23,755 nt of DNA from CAZDSS01 sp964508185 (GCA_964508185.1 CAZDSS010000033.1:1-23755); one strand, 5' to 3'; shown: positions 7,140-14,083, counted from the stretch's first letter. A program made the numbers and translations. Notes: a model not told the origin generated them from the letters alone.

Positions 7140-7796
7140 TCAATCGAAGCTGGCCAGGAGCGCGTCGATATCGTCCTGGGAATTGGCCTCGGTCGGCAGC
7201 TGCGGCCCGTGGAGCAGCGCCTTGGGATCGTCGATCTCGCCCAGGGGATCGACGGCGGGCGCATCGTCGCTCGTATCCTCGTCGCCGAGGGTTTCGGCGA
7301 GCGAGCCGAGCTTCTGCTCGAGATGCTGCAGGATGCGCATCACCTTGCTGATGCGCTGGCCGGTGATGTCCTGGAAGCTCGACGCCTCGTAGATCCTGGT
7401 CGCGATGTCGGTCATGCGCGGCAGGAAGTCGTCGTTGGCGGCGCCCGTGGTGTTCGCCAGCGCCTCGATCTCCTCCGCCACGTCCATCATCTTCTCGGCC
7501 GCTTCCTCGGTCGCGGCCACGATGGCATCGAGCTGGTTGGAGGCATCGGGAATTTCGCGCGCGCTCAGCGCCCGGGGCCGCAGGTCCGCAAGCTCCCTCA
7601 TGGCGCCCTGCACATAGGTCAGAAGATCGCGAATCTCGTCGCGCACATGCAGCTCATGCAGGCTGAAACTGCCTTTCCAGGACTGCATGATGCTGGTGAC
7701 GACGCCCGCGATGTCGCTCACTTCCACCTGTCCGCCGGTCTGCTCGACCAGCGCTTCCACGCGTTGCTCCAGGGCCAGACCTTGCGCCTCGCTCAT
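7140..7796 (-). CDS. cheZ: CheZ-type CheY-P phosphatase
   Basis: The 218-residue, almost wholly helical protein fits CheZ in length and plan. The catalytic signature FQDITGQRISKVMRILQHLE is present; D143 and Q147 sit in the same relation as the catalytic Asp and Gln of E. coli CheZ. A long helical hairpin precedes it (LDAIVAATEEAAEKMMDVAEEIEAL). After an acidic linker the C terminus ends in QDDIDALLASFD, the position of the CheY-binding tail peptide in CheZ. It dephosphorylates CheY-P in the cytoplasm and so resets motor switching. The ATG at 7796 has GGAGG about 6 bp upstream. The gene follows a 68-bp gap that holds a CtrA-type site and seems to begin a unit with the MotB-like pair and the TPR protein. 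CheZ is less common in alphaproteobacteria than in gammas, but such flagellar-cluster versions exist. Confidence 0.88.
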   Translation of the reverse strand: MSEAQGLALEQRVEALVEQTGGQVEVSDIAGVVTSIMQSWKGSFSLHELHVRDEIRDLLTYVQGAMRELADLRPRALSAREIPDASNQLDAIVAATEEAAEKMMDVAEEIEALANTTGAANDDFLPRMTDIATRIYEASSFQDITGQRISKVMRILQHLEQKLGSLAETLGDEDTSDDAPAVDPLGEIDDPKALLHGPQLPTEANSQDDIDALLASFD

Positions 7797-7843
7797 GGCA
7801 TCCTCCAGATCGATTTCTGCAATCCCAAGCTAGGGCCGGAGAC

Positions 7844-7859
7844 GTTAAATCGACGTTAA
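7844..7859 (-). promoter_or_regulatory. CtrA-type binding site upstream of cheZ
   Basis: The minus strand reads TTAACGTCGATTTAAC, an exact TTAA-N7-TTAAC, the consensus of the alphaproteobacterial cell-cycle regulator CtrA. It lies 48 bp upstream of the cheZ start in one of the few A/T-rich spots of this strand and just after the stop of the MotE-like gene. It suggests that cheZ and the motor genes behind it can be transcribed independently of fliL-fliM. I see no convincing -10 element. Confidence 0.65.
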
Positions 7860-7864
7860 GGGCG

Positions 7865-8647
7865 TCAACCTTCGAAGGCCGGCAGCTCGCGGCGGGTGGC
7901 CATCTCTACCGTCACCTTCTTGGCGATTTCCGGGTCCATCTGGGCGAGGACCAGGGCGAGCTTGCGGTTGTTCATGCGCTGCACCACCTTGAGCAGCACG
8001 TCCAGCTCGAGCTTTTCGAGAATGGCCGCCGCTTCCTTGGGCTTCATGGTCTCGTAGACGCGGACGAGATCGTTGAGCTGGGCCGCCTCCTGCTCGTCAT
8101 GGAGCATGAGCAGCTTCTTGATCTGGGCCTCGATTTCCTTGAGCCGCTCGATCTTGCCGTCGATCCGCTGTTCCGTCGCCATGAGGAGACGCTCGCGGGT
8201 ATCGAGCTCCTGGGCGCGCTCGTTGAGCTCCTGCCGCCGCGCGGCGAGGTCCTGCAACAGCCCCACCTCCGACCGGCTGCGGAAATCGGTCGCAGCCAGC
8301 GTCAGCTCGCCGGACGTATCCTTCCCGCCGCCGCCCATGGCGTCGTTCACCAGCGCCTGGGCGTCGGCCGCCACGGCCTCGAGGCTGGCCTTGTCCCCGG
8401 CCGATGCGTCCGATTCCTTCGCGGGCTCGGGCGACGCCATGAGATCGGCGGCGCCCGCGGCGATGTCCATGACCTTCAGCGCGAACAGCAGGCTCGCGCC
8501 GCAGATGACGGCCGGCAGCAGGCGGAAGCGCGGCATGCGCATCCGCTTGTCCGGCGTGGCCGCGGTCTCGGCCCGGGCGCGCAGGAAGGGCGGCAGCTCA
8601 GCGGGCGGCGCGGATTGCGGTGCGGATGTGGTGCTGCCGGTCTGCAT
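7865..8647 (-). CDS. MotE-like flagellar protein with MgtE-N-type domain
   Basis: The protein has 260 residues from MQTGSTTSAPQ; the start at 8647 is preceded by GAGGAG at a good distance, whereas the ATG at 8698 would add 17 residues read from inside the previous gene. One membrane anchor (about residues 43-62, LLPAVICGASLLFALKVMDI) is followed by an Ala/Asp-rich linker and a long coiled coil (LLQDLAARRQELNERAQELDTRERLL to IEAQIKKLLML). The end is a MgtE-N/FliG-like helical domain (LVRVYETMKPKEAAAILEKL, then VLKVVQRMNNRKLALVLAQMDPEIAKKVT). This is the layout of MotE-type proteins. In Sinorhizobium MotE is a periplasmic chaperone for the stator-interacting MotC. It overlaps the DUF6468-like gene by 50 bp in another frame. 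Confidence 0.85.
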   Translation of the reverse strand: MQTGSTTSAPQSAPPAELPPFLRARAETAATPDKRMRMPRFRLLPAVICGASLLFALKVMDIAAGAADLMASPEPAKESDASAGDKASLEAVAADAQALVNDAMGGGGKDTSGELTLAATDFRSRSEVGLLQDLAARRQELNERAQELDTRERLLMATEQRIDGKIERLKEIEAQIKKLLMLHDEQEAAQLNDLVRVYETMKPKEAAAILEKLELDVLLKVVQRMNNRKLALVLAQMDPEIAKKVTVEMATRRELPAFEG

Positions 8648-9050
8648 CTTCCTTCGGCTCCTCAAAATCCAGCCGCGAAACGGCGCGGCGCTGGGCATCG
8701 GTCGTCTTCGGGGCGGCGGGCGCTTCCGCGAGGCGGGCGGACAGGCCGCGCTCGATCTTCTGGGCGAGGTTGTTGCCCGCTTCCGTGATGATGGCCAGTT
8801 CGTCGGACATCTCGCGCGCCCGGGCGATTTCCTTCTTGAGGGATTCCTCCGCCGCCTGGCTCGCCGCGCGGAGTTCGTAGATCCCCTCCTGGGCGCGGGC
8901 GGTCGCCTGGTTGAGCCCGGCGATCATGCGGCCCAGATTGTCCTGCTCGGCGCGAAGCGCCGAAAGGCGGCGGTTGAGGACGAAGGCGTAACCGATGGTC
9001 ACCGCGAGCAACACGGCCACCACACCTTCCACCACAAGAGTCCAGGTCAT
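8598..9050 (-). CDS. DUF6468-like membrane-anchored coiled-coil protein
   Basis: This 150-residue protein has an N-terminal membrane helix (VVEGVVAVLLAVTIGYAFVL) with the N terminus probably outside, then a coiled coil (LSALRAEQDNLGRMIAGLNQATARAQEGIYELRAASQAAEESLKKEIARAREM) and the block DELAIITEAGNNLAQKIERGL. A basic, Ala/Pro-rich tail follows. This pattern, between fliM and a MotE-like gene, matches the alphaproteobacterial family I know as DUF6468, whose function is not established; the family name is from memory. The ATG overlaps the fliM stop (ATGA), so the two are probably translationally coupled. Membrane anchor plus cytoplasmic coiled coil next to the C-ring gene suggests a motor accessory. 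Confidence 0.75.
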   Translation of the reverse strand: MTWTLVVEGVVAVLLAVTIGYAFVLNRRLSALRAEQDNLGRMIAGLNQATARAQEGIYELRAASQAAEESLKKEIARAREMSDELAIITEAGNNLAQKIERGLSARLAEAPAAPKTTDAQRRAVSRLDFEEPKEDADRQHHIRTAIRAAR

Positions 9051-10165
9051 GACGCTTTCCTTCCGCGCATCTTGACGGCGTCGATCCGGACCGCCACATG
9101 GCGGCCGAGACGGCCCATCTTCCCGGTCATCATGGAAACCCCGTTGCAGCGCACGTCGATGTCGCCGTCGGGGCCCGTATTCAGCATCAATGTCTGCCCA
9201 ACCTCGAGACCCATGATCTCGCCCAGGGTCAGCACCTGCTCGTCGAGCACGGCCTCCACCGGCACTTCCGTGTGCCACAGCTCGTTGGCGAGATGGTTTT
9301 CCCAGATGGTGTCGCGGCCGAACTTCTCGCCCATGAAGCGCTGCAGCAGCAGTTCGCGCACGGGCTCGATCGTCGCATAGGGCAGCACCATCTCGAACTT
9401 GCCGCCGCGGTCCTCCATGTCGGCCCGCATCTTGACCAGGATCGCGGCGTTGGACGCCTGGGCGATGGAGGCGAAGCGCGGGTTGGTCTCGAGCCGGTCG
9501 AGGGAGAAGGTCACCGGGCTCAGGGGCTCGAAGGCGGCGCACAGATCCTTCAGCACCACCGAGATCATGCGCTCGATGAGCGTCTGCTCGATGGTGGTGT
9601 AGGGCCGCCCCTCGATGCGCATGGCCGCCGTCCCGCGGCGACCGCCCAGGAGCGCGTCCACGATCGAATAGATGAGGTTCGAGTCGATGGTGATGAGGCC
9701 GTAATTGTCCCATTCCTCGGCGCGGAACACCGCGAGCATGGCGGGAAGCGGGATCGAGTTCAGGTAATCCCCGAAGCGGATCGAGGTGGTGTGGTCGATC
9801 GACACTTCGATGTTGTCGGAGGTGAAATTGCGCAAGGAGGTGGACATCATCCGCACGAAGCGGTCGAAGATGATGTCCAGCATGGGCAGCCGCTCGTAGG
9901 CGACGAGGCCGCTGTTGATGAGCGCCTGGACGCCCGAACGCTCGCCGACGAAATCATCGTCGCCGTCGAAGCCGAGGAGGCTGTCGATCTCGTCCTGGTC
10001 GAGGACGCGGTCGGCCTGGCCGGCGAGATAGGCCGTGTCGTCGTCGGCCATGGCCGCCCATTCGGCGGCCAGGTCCTCCTCGGACTTGCCGCCCGCCATG
10101 GCTTCCCATTCGGCCGCGAGCTGGTCCTCGTCCACTTGGTTTTCGGTCTCAGGATTGTCGGACAT
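9047..10165 (-). CDS. fliM: flagellar motor switch protein FliM
   Basis: The protein has 372 residues. The CheY-binding motif DQDEIDSLLGF lies at residues 56-66, not at the extreme N terminus as in E. coli. Before it stands an extension with a duplicated motif: residues 14-24 DQLAAEWEAMA and 30-40 EDLAAEWAAMA. The middle domain follows (LPMLDIIFDRFVRMMSTSLRNFTSDNIEV, then DYLNSIPLPAMLAVFRAEEWDNYGL, then DALLGGRRG), and the end is the SpoA/FliN-like domain (PVEAVLDEQVLTLGEIMGLEVGQTLML). FliM forms the C-ring, binds CheY-P and sets rotation direction or stopping. No good ribosome binding site precedes the start, which lies 5 bp after the fliL stop, so coupling to fliL is likely. Confidence 0.97.
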   Translation of the reverse strand: MSDNPETENQVDEDQLAAEWEAMAGGKSEEDLAAEWAAMADDDTAYLAGQADRVLDQDEIDSLLGFDGDDDFVGERSGVQALINSGLVAYERLPMLDIIFDRFVRMMSTSLRNFTSDNIEVSIDHTTSIRFGDYLNSIPLPAMLAVFRAEEWDNYGLITIDSNLIYSIVDALLGGRRGTAAMRIEGRPYTTIEQTLIERMISVVLKDLCAAFEPLSPVTFSLDRLETNPRFASIAQASNAAILVKMRADMEDRGGKFEMVLPYATIEPVRELLLQRFMGEKFGRDTIWENHLANELWHTEVPVEAVLDEQVLTLGEIMGLEVGQTLMLNTGPDGDIDVRCNGVSMMTGKMGRLGRHVAVRIDAVKMRGRKAS

Positions 10166-10170
10166 GGGAC

Positions 10171-10674
10171 TTACTGCACCAACATTTCCTTGAACAGCAC
10201 GTCCTTCACTTCGGTGGGATAGACCGAGGTATTGACGCGGCTCAGAAGCTCTTCCTTCAGGCGGAACATGCCGGCGGAGCCGTTGAGGTCCTCTAGCCGC
10301 AGTTCGCGGAGATAGATCTGGAAATCGTCGATGACCCGCGGCAGCTTGGCGTCCAGCTGCGCGATGGCGCTGCGCCGGTCCACCTCGAGCGCGACGGTGA
10401 TCTTGAGATAGCTCGCCTTGCGCCCGCCCGTATTGAGATTCACGAGAAGCTCGGGGAGTTCATAGAACAATGTCTCGCGCGGCTCGGCCACAGCCACCGG
10501 CTCGGCCGCATCGTCCCCGCCCGCGAGCGTCAGCCACAGCACGAGACCGAGCAGCAGGACGAGCAGCGCCGCCCCGCCATACATCACGATCTCGCGGCCG
10601 CTCAGCTTCTTCTTCTGCAGGCCGCTGGCGAGATCCTCGCCGAGATCACCGTTCAGATCGTCCGTTTCGCTCAT
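10171..10674 (-). CDS. fliL: flagellar basal-body-associated protein FliL
   Basis: The protein has 167 residues from MSETDDLNGD. A cytoplasmic N terminus with KKKLSGREI is followed by one membrane helix (IVMYGGAALLVLLLGLVLWLTL, about residues 30-51). The periplasmic domain has FYELPELLVNLNTGGRKASYLKITVALEV, RVIDDFQIYLRELRLEDLNGSAG, FRLKEELLSRVN and a final VKDVLFKEMLVQ, all FliL hallmarks. FliL surrounds stators and raises torque or stator engagement. The start at 10674 was chosen because it matches the usual FliL N terminus; the frame is open further upstream but the added residues are basic and unlike FliL. It is the first gene of the fliL-fliM unit, divergent from flgF. Confidence 0.96.
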   Translation of the reverse strand: MSETDDLNGDLGEDLASGLQKKKLSGREIVMYGGAALLVLLLGLVLWLTLAGGDDAAEPVAVAEPRETLFYELPELLVNLNTGGRKASYLKITVALEVDRRSAIAQLDAKLPRVIDDFQIYLRELRLEDLNGSAGMFRLKEELLSRVNTSVYPTEVKDVLFKEMLVQ

Positions 10675-10764
10675 GGGGCGTTTCCGTTGCTGCGCGTTCT
10701 CGCTCCCCGGCCCTCGCCGGGTCTGGCGCTTCTGCCGATGTTTGCGAACGGTAAACAAGGATCC

Positions 10765-10780
10765 TTAATAACTGGTGAAA
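10765..10780. promoter_or_regulatory. imperfect CtrA-type site upstream of fliL
   Basis: The plus strand reads TTAATAACTGGTGAAA. The first half TTAA is perfect, the spacing of 7 is right, and the second half has changes from TTAAC. It lies 91-106 bp upstream of the fliL start. In Caulobacter the fliL unit is an early CtrA-dependent class, which makes the site plausible, but on sequence alone it is weak. Confidence 0.3.
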
Positions 10781-10829
10781 CAGGCCGGCGCCCCCTCCCC
10801 CCGCGCCGGACTTCTTCTGCCGCCCCGAC

Positions 10830-10858
10830 CGGCAGGCCTTGCCCGGCAAACTCTGCCG
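10830..10858. promoter_or_regulatory. tandem CGGCA-N5-TGCCG palindromes upstream of flgF
   Basis: Two 15-bp elements overlap by one base: CGGCAGGCCTTGCCC (10830-10844) and CGGCAAACTCTGCCG (10844-10858). The second is a perfect palindrome in its arms. They lie about 77-91 bp upstream of the expected sigma-54 start, where an enhancer-binding protein would bind. Like elements precede flgI and the flagellin. In Caulobacter, FlbD binds such upstream sites (ftr elements); assignment to FlbD is inferred. Confidence 0.55.
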
Positions 10859-10907
10859 CCGCTCAGAACGTCGACCATCAAACCATTGAATTTTCTGGGT
10901 TTTGCAA

Positions 10908-10924
10908 TTGGCACGCCGCTTGCT
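10908..10924 (+). promoter_or_regulatory. sigma-54 promoter for flgF-flgG-flgA-flgH
   Basis: TTGGCACGCCGCTTGCT matches the sigma-54 consensus TTGGCACG-N4-TTGCW throughout. The -24 GG (10910-10911) and -12 GC (10922-10923) are 12 bp apart as required. The predicted start near 10935 gives a leader of about 48 nt with AGGGAG as ribosome binding site before the ATG at 10983. Confidence 0.9.
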
Positions 10925-10982
10925 TCGGGTCGGGGCGTGGATCACCCGAACGGCCAAAAGGGCCCCGAAGGGAGAAACCTGG

Positions 10983-11723
10983 ATGGATACGACGCTATAT
11001 GTGGGACTTTCGCACCAGATGGCCATGCGGCGCAGTCTGGACATCGTCTCGAACAACATCGCCAACATGAACACCGCCGCCTTCAAGCGCGAGGCGGTGA
11101 TGTTCCGCGAATATGTGGTCACCATGCCGGAAACGGAGGTGCCAGTCGCCCGCCGCGTGTCCTATGTGCAGGACGTGGCGGTCATCCGCGACTTCCGCGA
11201 AGGCGACTTCCGCGCCACCGGCAATCCCCTGGATCTTGCGCTCGAGGGCAGCAATTTCTTCCGGGTGCGCATGGAGGACGGCAGCGAGCGCTATACTCGG
11301 AACGGCCATTTCCGCATTTCAGAGAACGGCACGCTCGTCACCTCCAACGGCCGCCCGGTGCTGGATCAGGACGGCAACGAGATCGTCTTCGATCCGTTGG
11401 ACGGTGAAATCAACATCTCCAAGGACGGCACAATCTCGACCCGCGGCCGTGACGTGATCGGCCGCATCGGGGTCGTCACCTTCGAGAACCTGAACGCCCT
11501 CGAGAAAGTGGGCGACAGTCTCTATGAAAGCGCCATCGAGCCGGTGCCGTCCCAGAACTTCACCCTTCTCCAGGGCATGATCGAAGCCTCCAATGTGGAG
11601 CCGCTCATGGAGATGACCCGAATGATCGAGATTTCCCGGCGCTACCAGGCGGTCGCAAGGGTTCTTGAGGACCAGCAGAGCCTGCAGGGCAAGACGATCA
11701 ATCGTCTGTCCCGCGTGGAATAG
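10983..11723 (+). CDS. flgF: flagellar proximal rod protein FlgF
   Basis: The protein has 246 residues. It starts MDTTLYVGLSHQMAMRRSLDIVSNNIANMNTAAFK, the axial-family N-terminal block with the SNNIANMNT signature. The middle has LALEGSNFFRVRMEDGSERYTRNGHF, and the C terminus has QGMIEASNVEPLMEMTRMIEISRRYQAV, the C-terminal D0 helix. FlgF forms part of the rod and is exported without a cleaved signal. The ATG at 10983 is preceded by AAGGGAG. It is somewhat shorter than FlgG, as usual, and heads the sigma-54-driven unit; 38 bp separate it from flgG. Confidence 0.95.
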   Translation: MDTTLYVGLSHQMAMRRSLDIVSNNIANMNTAAFKREAVMFREYVVTMPETEVPVARRVSYVQDVAVIRDFREGDFRATGNPLDLALEGSNFFRVRMEDGSERYTRNGHFRISENGTLVTSNGRPVLDQDGNEIVFDPLDGEINISKDGTISTRGRDVIGRIGVVTFENLNALEKVGDSLYESAIEPVPSQNFTLLQGMIEASNVEPLMEMTRMIEISRRYQAVARVLEDQQSLQGKTINRLSRVE

Positions 11724-11761
11724 TCGCGATCCCGGCGCCGAGACATACAGGATAACGAGCC

Positions 11762-12547
11762 ATGAAAGCACTCAGCATCGCAGCCACCGGCATGCTCGCC
11801 CAGCAGATGAACGTGGAGGTGATCTCCAACAACCTGGCGAACATGAACACCACGGGCTTCAAGCGCCAGCGCGTGGAATTCCAGGACCTGCTCTACCAGA
11901 ACCTGGAGCGCGTCGGCGCCGCCTCGTCGGACACCGGCACCGTGGTGCCGTCGGGCATCCAGATCGGCGTGGGCGTCAAGGCGGGTTCGGTCTATCGCAT
12001 CACCGAGCAGGGCAACCTCATCAACACGGGCAACCAGTTCGATTTCGCCATCAACGGGGAAGGCTATTTCCGCATCCAGACCCCGGACGGCGATTTCGCC
12101 TATACCCGGGCCGGCGCCTTCCAGCTGAGCCCCACGGGCGAGCTCGTGACCCCCGACGGCTATGTGGTGATGCCGGGCATCAACATCCCGCCGGAAGCAA
12201 TCGACGTCTCGGTCAACCCGCAGGGCGAGGTGCAGGTGAAGCTTTCGGGCCAGATCGAGCCCGTGGTGGTCGGCCGCCTGGAAATCACCACCTTCCCGAA
12301 CCCGGCCGGCCTTGAGGCCATCGGCGACAACCTGCTGGTGGAGACCCCGGCGTCCGGCGTGGCCAATACGGGCGTTCCCGGCACCCCGGGCTACGGCACC
12401 ATCGTCCACGGCTTCCTCGAGACCTCGAACGTCAATCCGGTGTCCGAGATCACGTCCCTGATCGCGGCGCAGCGGGCCTATGAAATGAATTCCAAGGTCA
12501 TCAGCACCGCCGACGAGATGCTGAGCGTGACCTCCAACCTGCGCTGA
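11762..12547 (+). CDS. flgG: flagellar distal rod protein FlgG
   Basis: The protein has 261 residues, the family's standard length. The N terminus MKALSIAATGMLAQQMNVEVISNNLANMNTTGFKRQRVEFQDLLYQ is near the FlgG consensus, and it carries the rod-specific insertion with YQNLERVGAASSDTGTVVPSGIQIGVG. Further blocks are AINGEGYFRIQTPDGDFAYTRAGAFQ and the C-terminal GFLETSNVNPVSEITSLIAAQRAYEMNSKVISTADEM. It builds the distal rod that crosses the P- and L-rings coded by flgI and flgH nearby. AGGAT precedes the ATG at a normal distance. Confidence 0.98.
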   Translation: MKALSIAATGMLAQQMNVEVISNNLANMNTTGFKRQRVEFQDLLYQNLERVGAASSDTGTVVPSGIQIGVGVKAGSVYRITEQGNLINTGNQFDFAINGEGYFRIQTPDGDFAYTRAGAFQLSPTGELVTPDGYVVMPGINIPPEAIDVSVNPQGEVQVKLSGQIEPVVVGRLEITTFPNPAGLEAIGDNLLVETPASGVANTGVPGTPGYGTIVHGFLETSNVNPVSEITSLIAAQRAYEMNSKVISTADEMLSVTSNLR

Positions 12548-12568
12548 GGATGACGGGAGATTGATGTG

Positions 12569-13318
12569 ATGAAAAGGATTTTGGTCGCAATCGCCTTCGC
12601 CCTCGGCCTCCTCGCCCCCGCGGCGCTGCAGCCGGTGCGGGCGGACGGCGCCGAAATCACCGTTCCCGCCGACGTCATCGTGGCGCGGATCAAGGCGGCG
12701 CTTCCCGCCGCGGCCAAGGGGCGGAGCCATGCCCTGCGCCTCAACAACGCCGGCCGGGCGCTGCGCATCCCGGCGAGCGCCAGCCTTGCCGACGTGCAGG
12801 TGAGCCGCCTCCATTTCGACGAGCGCTCCGGCGGGTTCAACGCCGTGCTGCGCCTGCCCGCCGAGGGCGGCGCGCGGGAGGAAAGCGTTACCGGCCGCAT
12901 CGAGGAGACGGCCACCGTCCCCGTGATCGCATCGAACCTGTCGTCCGGCGACGTCATCGGCGAGCGCGACATCGCCTGGATCGAGGTCCCGGCCCGGCAG
13001 GTGGGCGGCCATATCGTCACCTCCAAGCAGGATCTCGTAGGGATGGCGCTCCGCCGTCCGCTGCGCGCCAACAGCATGGTCCGGCATTCGGATCTGCAGC
13101 GCCCGGTGGCGATCAAGCGCGGCTCGCTCGTCACCATGGTTGTCGCCACCGACCGCATCACCCTGACCGCCCAGGGTCAGGCGCTCGAGGACGGCGGCAT
13201 CGGCGACCGCATCCGGGTCACCAACACGTCCAGCAACAGCACCGTCATCGGCATCGTCCAGTCGCCGCGCGAAGTGCGCGTCATGTCCGGCACGCGCGTC
13301 GCCGAGTACCGCCGCTAG
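12569..13318 (+). CDS. flgA: flagellar P-ring assembly chaperone FlgA
   Basis: The protein has 249 residues with a Sec signal peptide (MKRILVAIAFALGLLAPAALQPVRADG). The C-terminal half is the SAF/FlgA domain: TVPVIASNLSSGDVIGERDIAWIEVPA, LVGMALRRPLRANSMVRHSDLQRP, then KRGSLVTMVVATDRITLTAQGQALEDGGIGDRIRVTNTSS and VIGIVQSPREVRV. FlgA is a periplasmic chaperone that lets FlgI form the P-ring. ATG at 12569 is chosen, with GGGAG nine bases upstream; a GTG at 12566 directly before it is nearly as good. It lies between flgG and flgH, as in many alphaproteobacteria. Confidence 0.95.
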   Translation: MKRILVAIAFALGLLAPAALQPVRADGAEITVPADVIVARIKAALPAAAKGRSHALRLNNAGRALRIPASASLADVQVSRLHFDERSGGFNAVLRLPAEGGAREESVTGRIEETATVPVIASNLSSGDVIGERDIAWIEVPARQVGGHIVTSKQDLVGMALRRPLRANSMVRHSDLQRPVAIKRGSLVTMVVATDRITLTAQGQALEDGGIGDRIRVTNTSSNSTVIGIVQSPREVRVMSGTRVAEYRR

Positions 13319-13348
13319 TCCGCGGATCCCAGAGAAGGAATGCAAGTC

Positions 13349-14083
13349 ATGTTCGCCAAGTCCCACCTTCGTCTCGGCATCGCCTGCGCGGCGGCCCTCA
13401 TGCTCGCCGGCTGCGGCACCATGGAGCGCATCTCCCGCATCGGCAAGGCACCGGACCTCACCCCCATCGAAAACCAGGAAGTGCCGCCGTCCGACCGCAG
13501 CTTCCAGCCCATGGTGGTGCCGTCCGTCGCCCAGGCCCCGGGCAGCTCGGAAGAGCGCAACAGCCTGTGGCAGACCGGCACCCGGCACTTCTTCAAGGAT
13601 CCGCGCGCCAGCAAGATCGGCGACATCCTGACCGTGCTCATCGACATCAACGACAAGGCCAAGGTGGACAACACCACCGTGCGCTCCCGGGACAACAGCA
13701 ACAACGCCGCGATCTCCCGCTTCCCCGGCGGCCTCGGCAAGGCGAGCGACCTCGTGGACCTCGGAAGTTCCACGGCGAACCGCGGCTCGGGCAGCGTCAA
13801 CCGCAGCGAGGCGATCTCGCTCCAGATCGCGGCGGTGGTGACCCAGGTCCTGCCCAACGGCAACCTGGTCATCAAGGGCCACCAGGAAGTGCGCGTGAAC
13901 TACGAGGTGCGCGAGCTCACGGTCATGGGCATCGTCCGGCCCGAGGACATCCGGGCCAACAACACCGTGCGCCACAGCCAGATCGCCGAGGCCCGCGTGT
14001 CCTACGGCGGCCGCGGCCAGATCACCGACCTGCAGCAGCCGCCCTACGGCCAGCAGCTCTACGAGATCCTGGTGCCGTTCTGA
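13349..14083 (+). CDS. flgH: flagellar L-ring lipoprotein FlgH
   Basis: The protein has 244 residues. A lipoprotein signal peptide ends in the lipobox LAGC, with the acylated Cys at residue 22. Family blocks are SLWQTGTRHFFKDPRASKIGDILTVLIDINDKAKVDNTT, RSEAISLQIAAVVTQVLPNGNLVIKGHQEVRVNYEVRELTVMGIVRPEDI, and NTVRHSQIAEARVSYGGRGQITDLQQPPYGQQLYEILVPF at the very end. It forms the outer-membrane L-ring. The ATG at 13349 is chosen because AAGGA stands nine bases upstream; the ATG at 13340 touches that AAGGA and is unlikely. It is the last gene of the flgF unit, followed by a strong terminator. Confidence 0.97.
   Translation: MFAKSHLRLGIACAAALMLAGCGTMERISRIGKAPDLTPIENQEVPPSDRSFQPMVVPSVAQAPGSSEERNSLWQTGTRHFFKDPRASKIGDILTVLIDINDKAKVDNTTVRSRDNSNNAAISRFPGGLGKASDLVDLGSSTANRGSGSVNRSEAISLQIAAVVTQVLPNGNLVIKGHQEVRVNYEVRELTVMGIVRPEDIRANNTVRHSQIAEARVSYGGRGQITDLQQPPYGQQLYEILVPF

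Larger units (their letters stand above)
10675..10982. other. 308-bp divergent regulatory region fliL / flgF
   Basis: No gene is supported here. Reading from fliL to flgF it holds the palindrome AAGGATCCTT (10757-10766), an imperfect CtrA-type site (TTAA at 10765-10768, N7, TGAA), a tandem pair of CGGCA-N5-TGCCG-like elements (10830-10858), an A/T-rich stretch at about 10875-10908 and a sigma-54 promoter (10908-10924) for flgF. The fliL promoter is not clear. The order of sites repeats that of the fliX/flgI region. Confidence 0.6.

Noticed and set aside
10757..10766. Palindrome AAGGATCCTT between fliL and flgF
   Set aside because: It is short and single, matches no regulator I can name and may be chance.
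13340..13348. Upstream ATG as the flgH start
   Set aside because: It touches the AAGGA ribosome binding site with no spacer, whereas the ATG at 13349 has a nine-base spacer and gives a normal lipoprotein signal.
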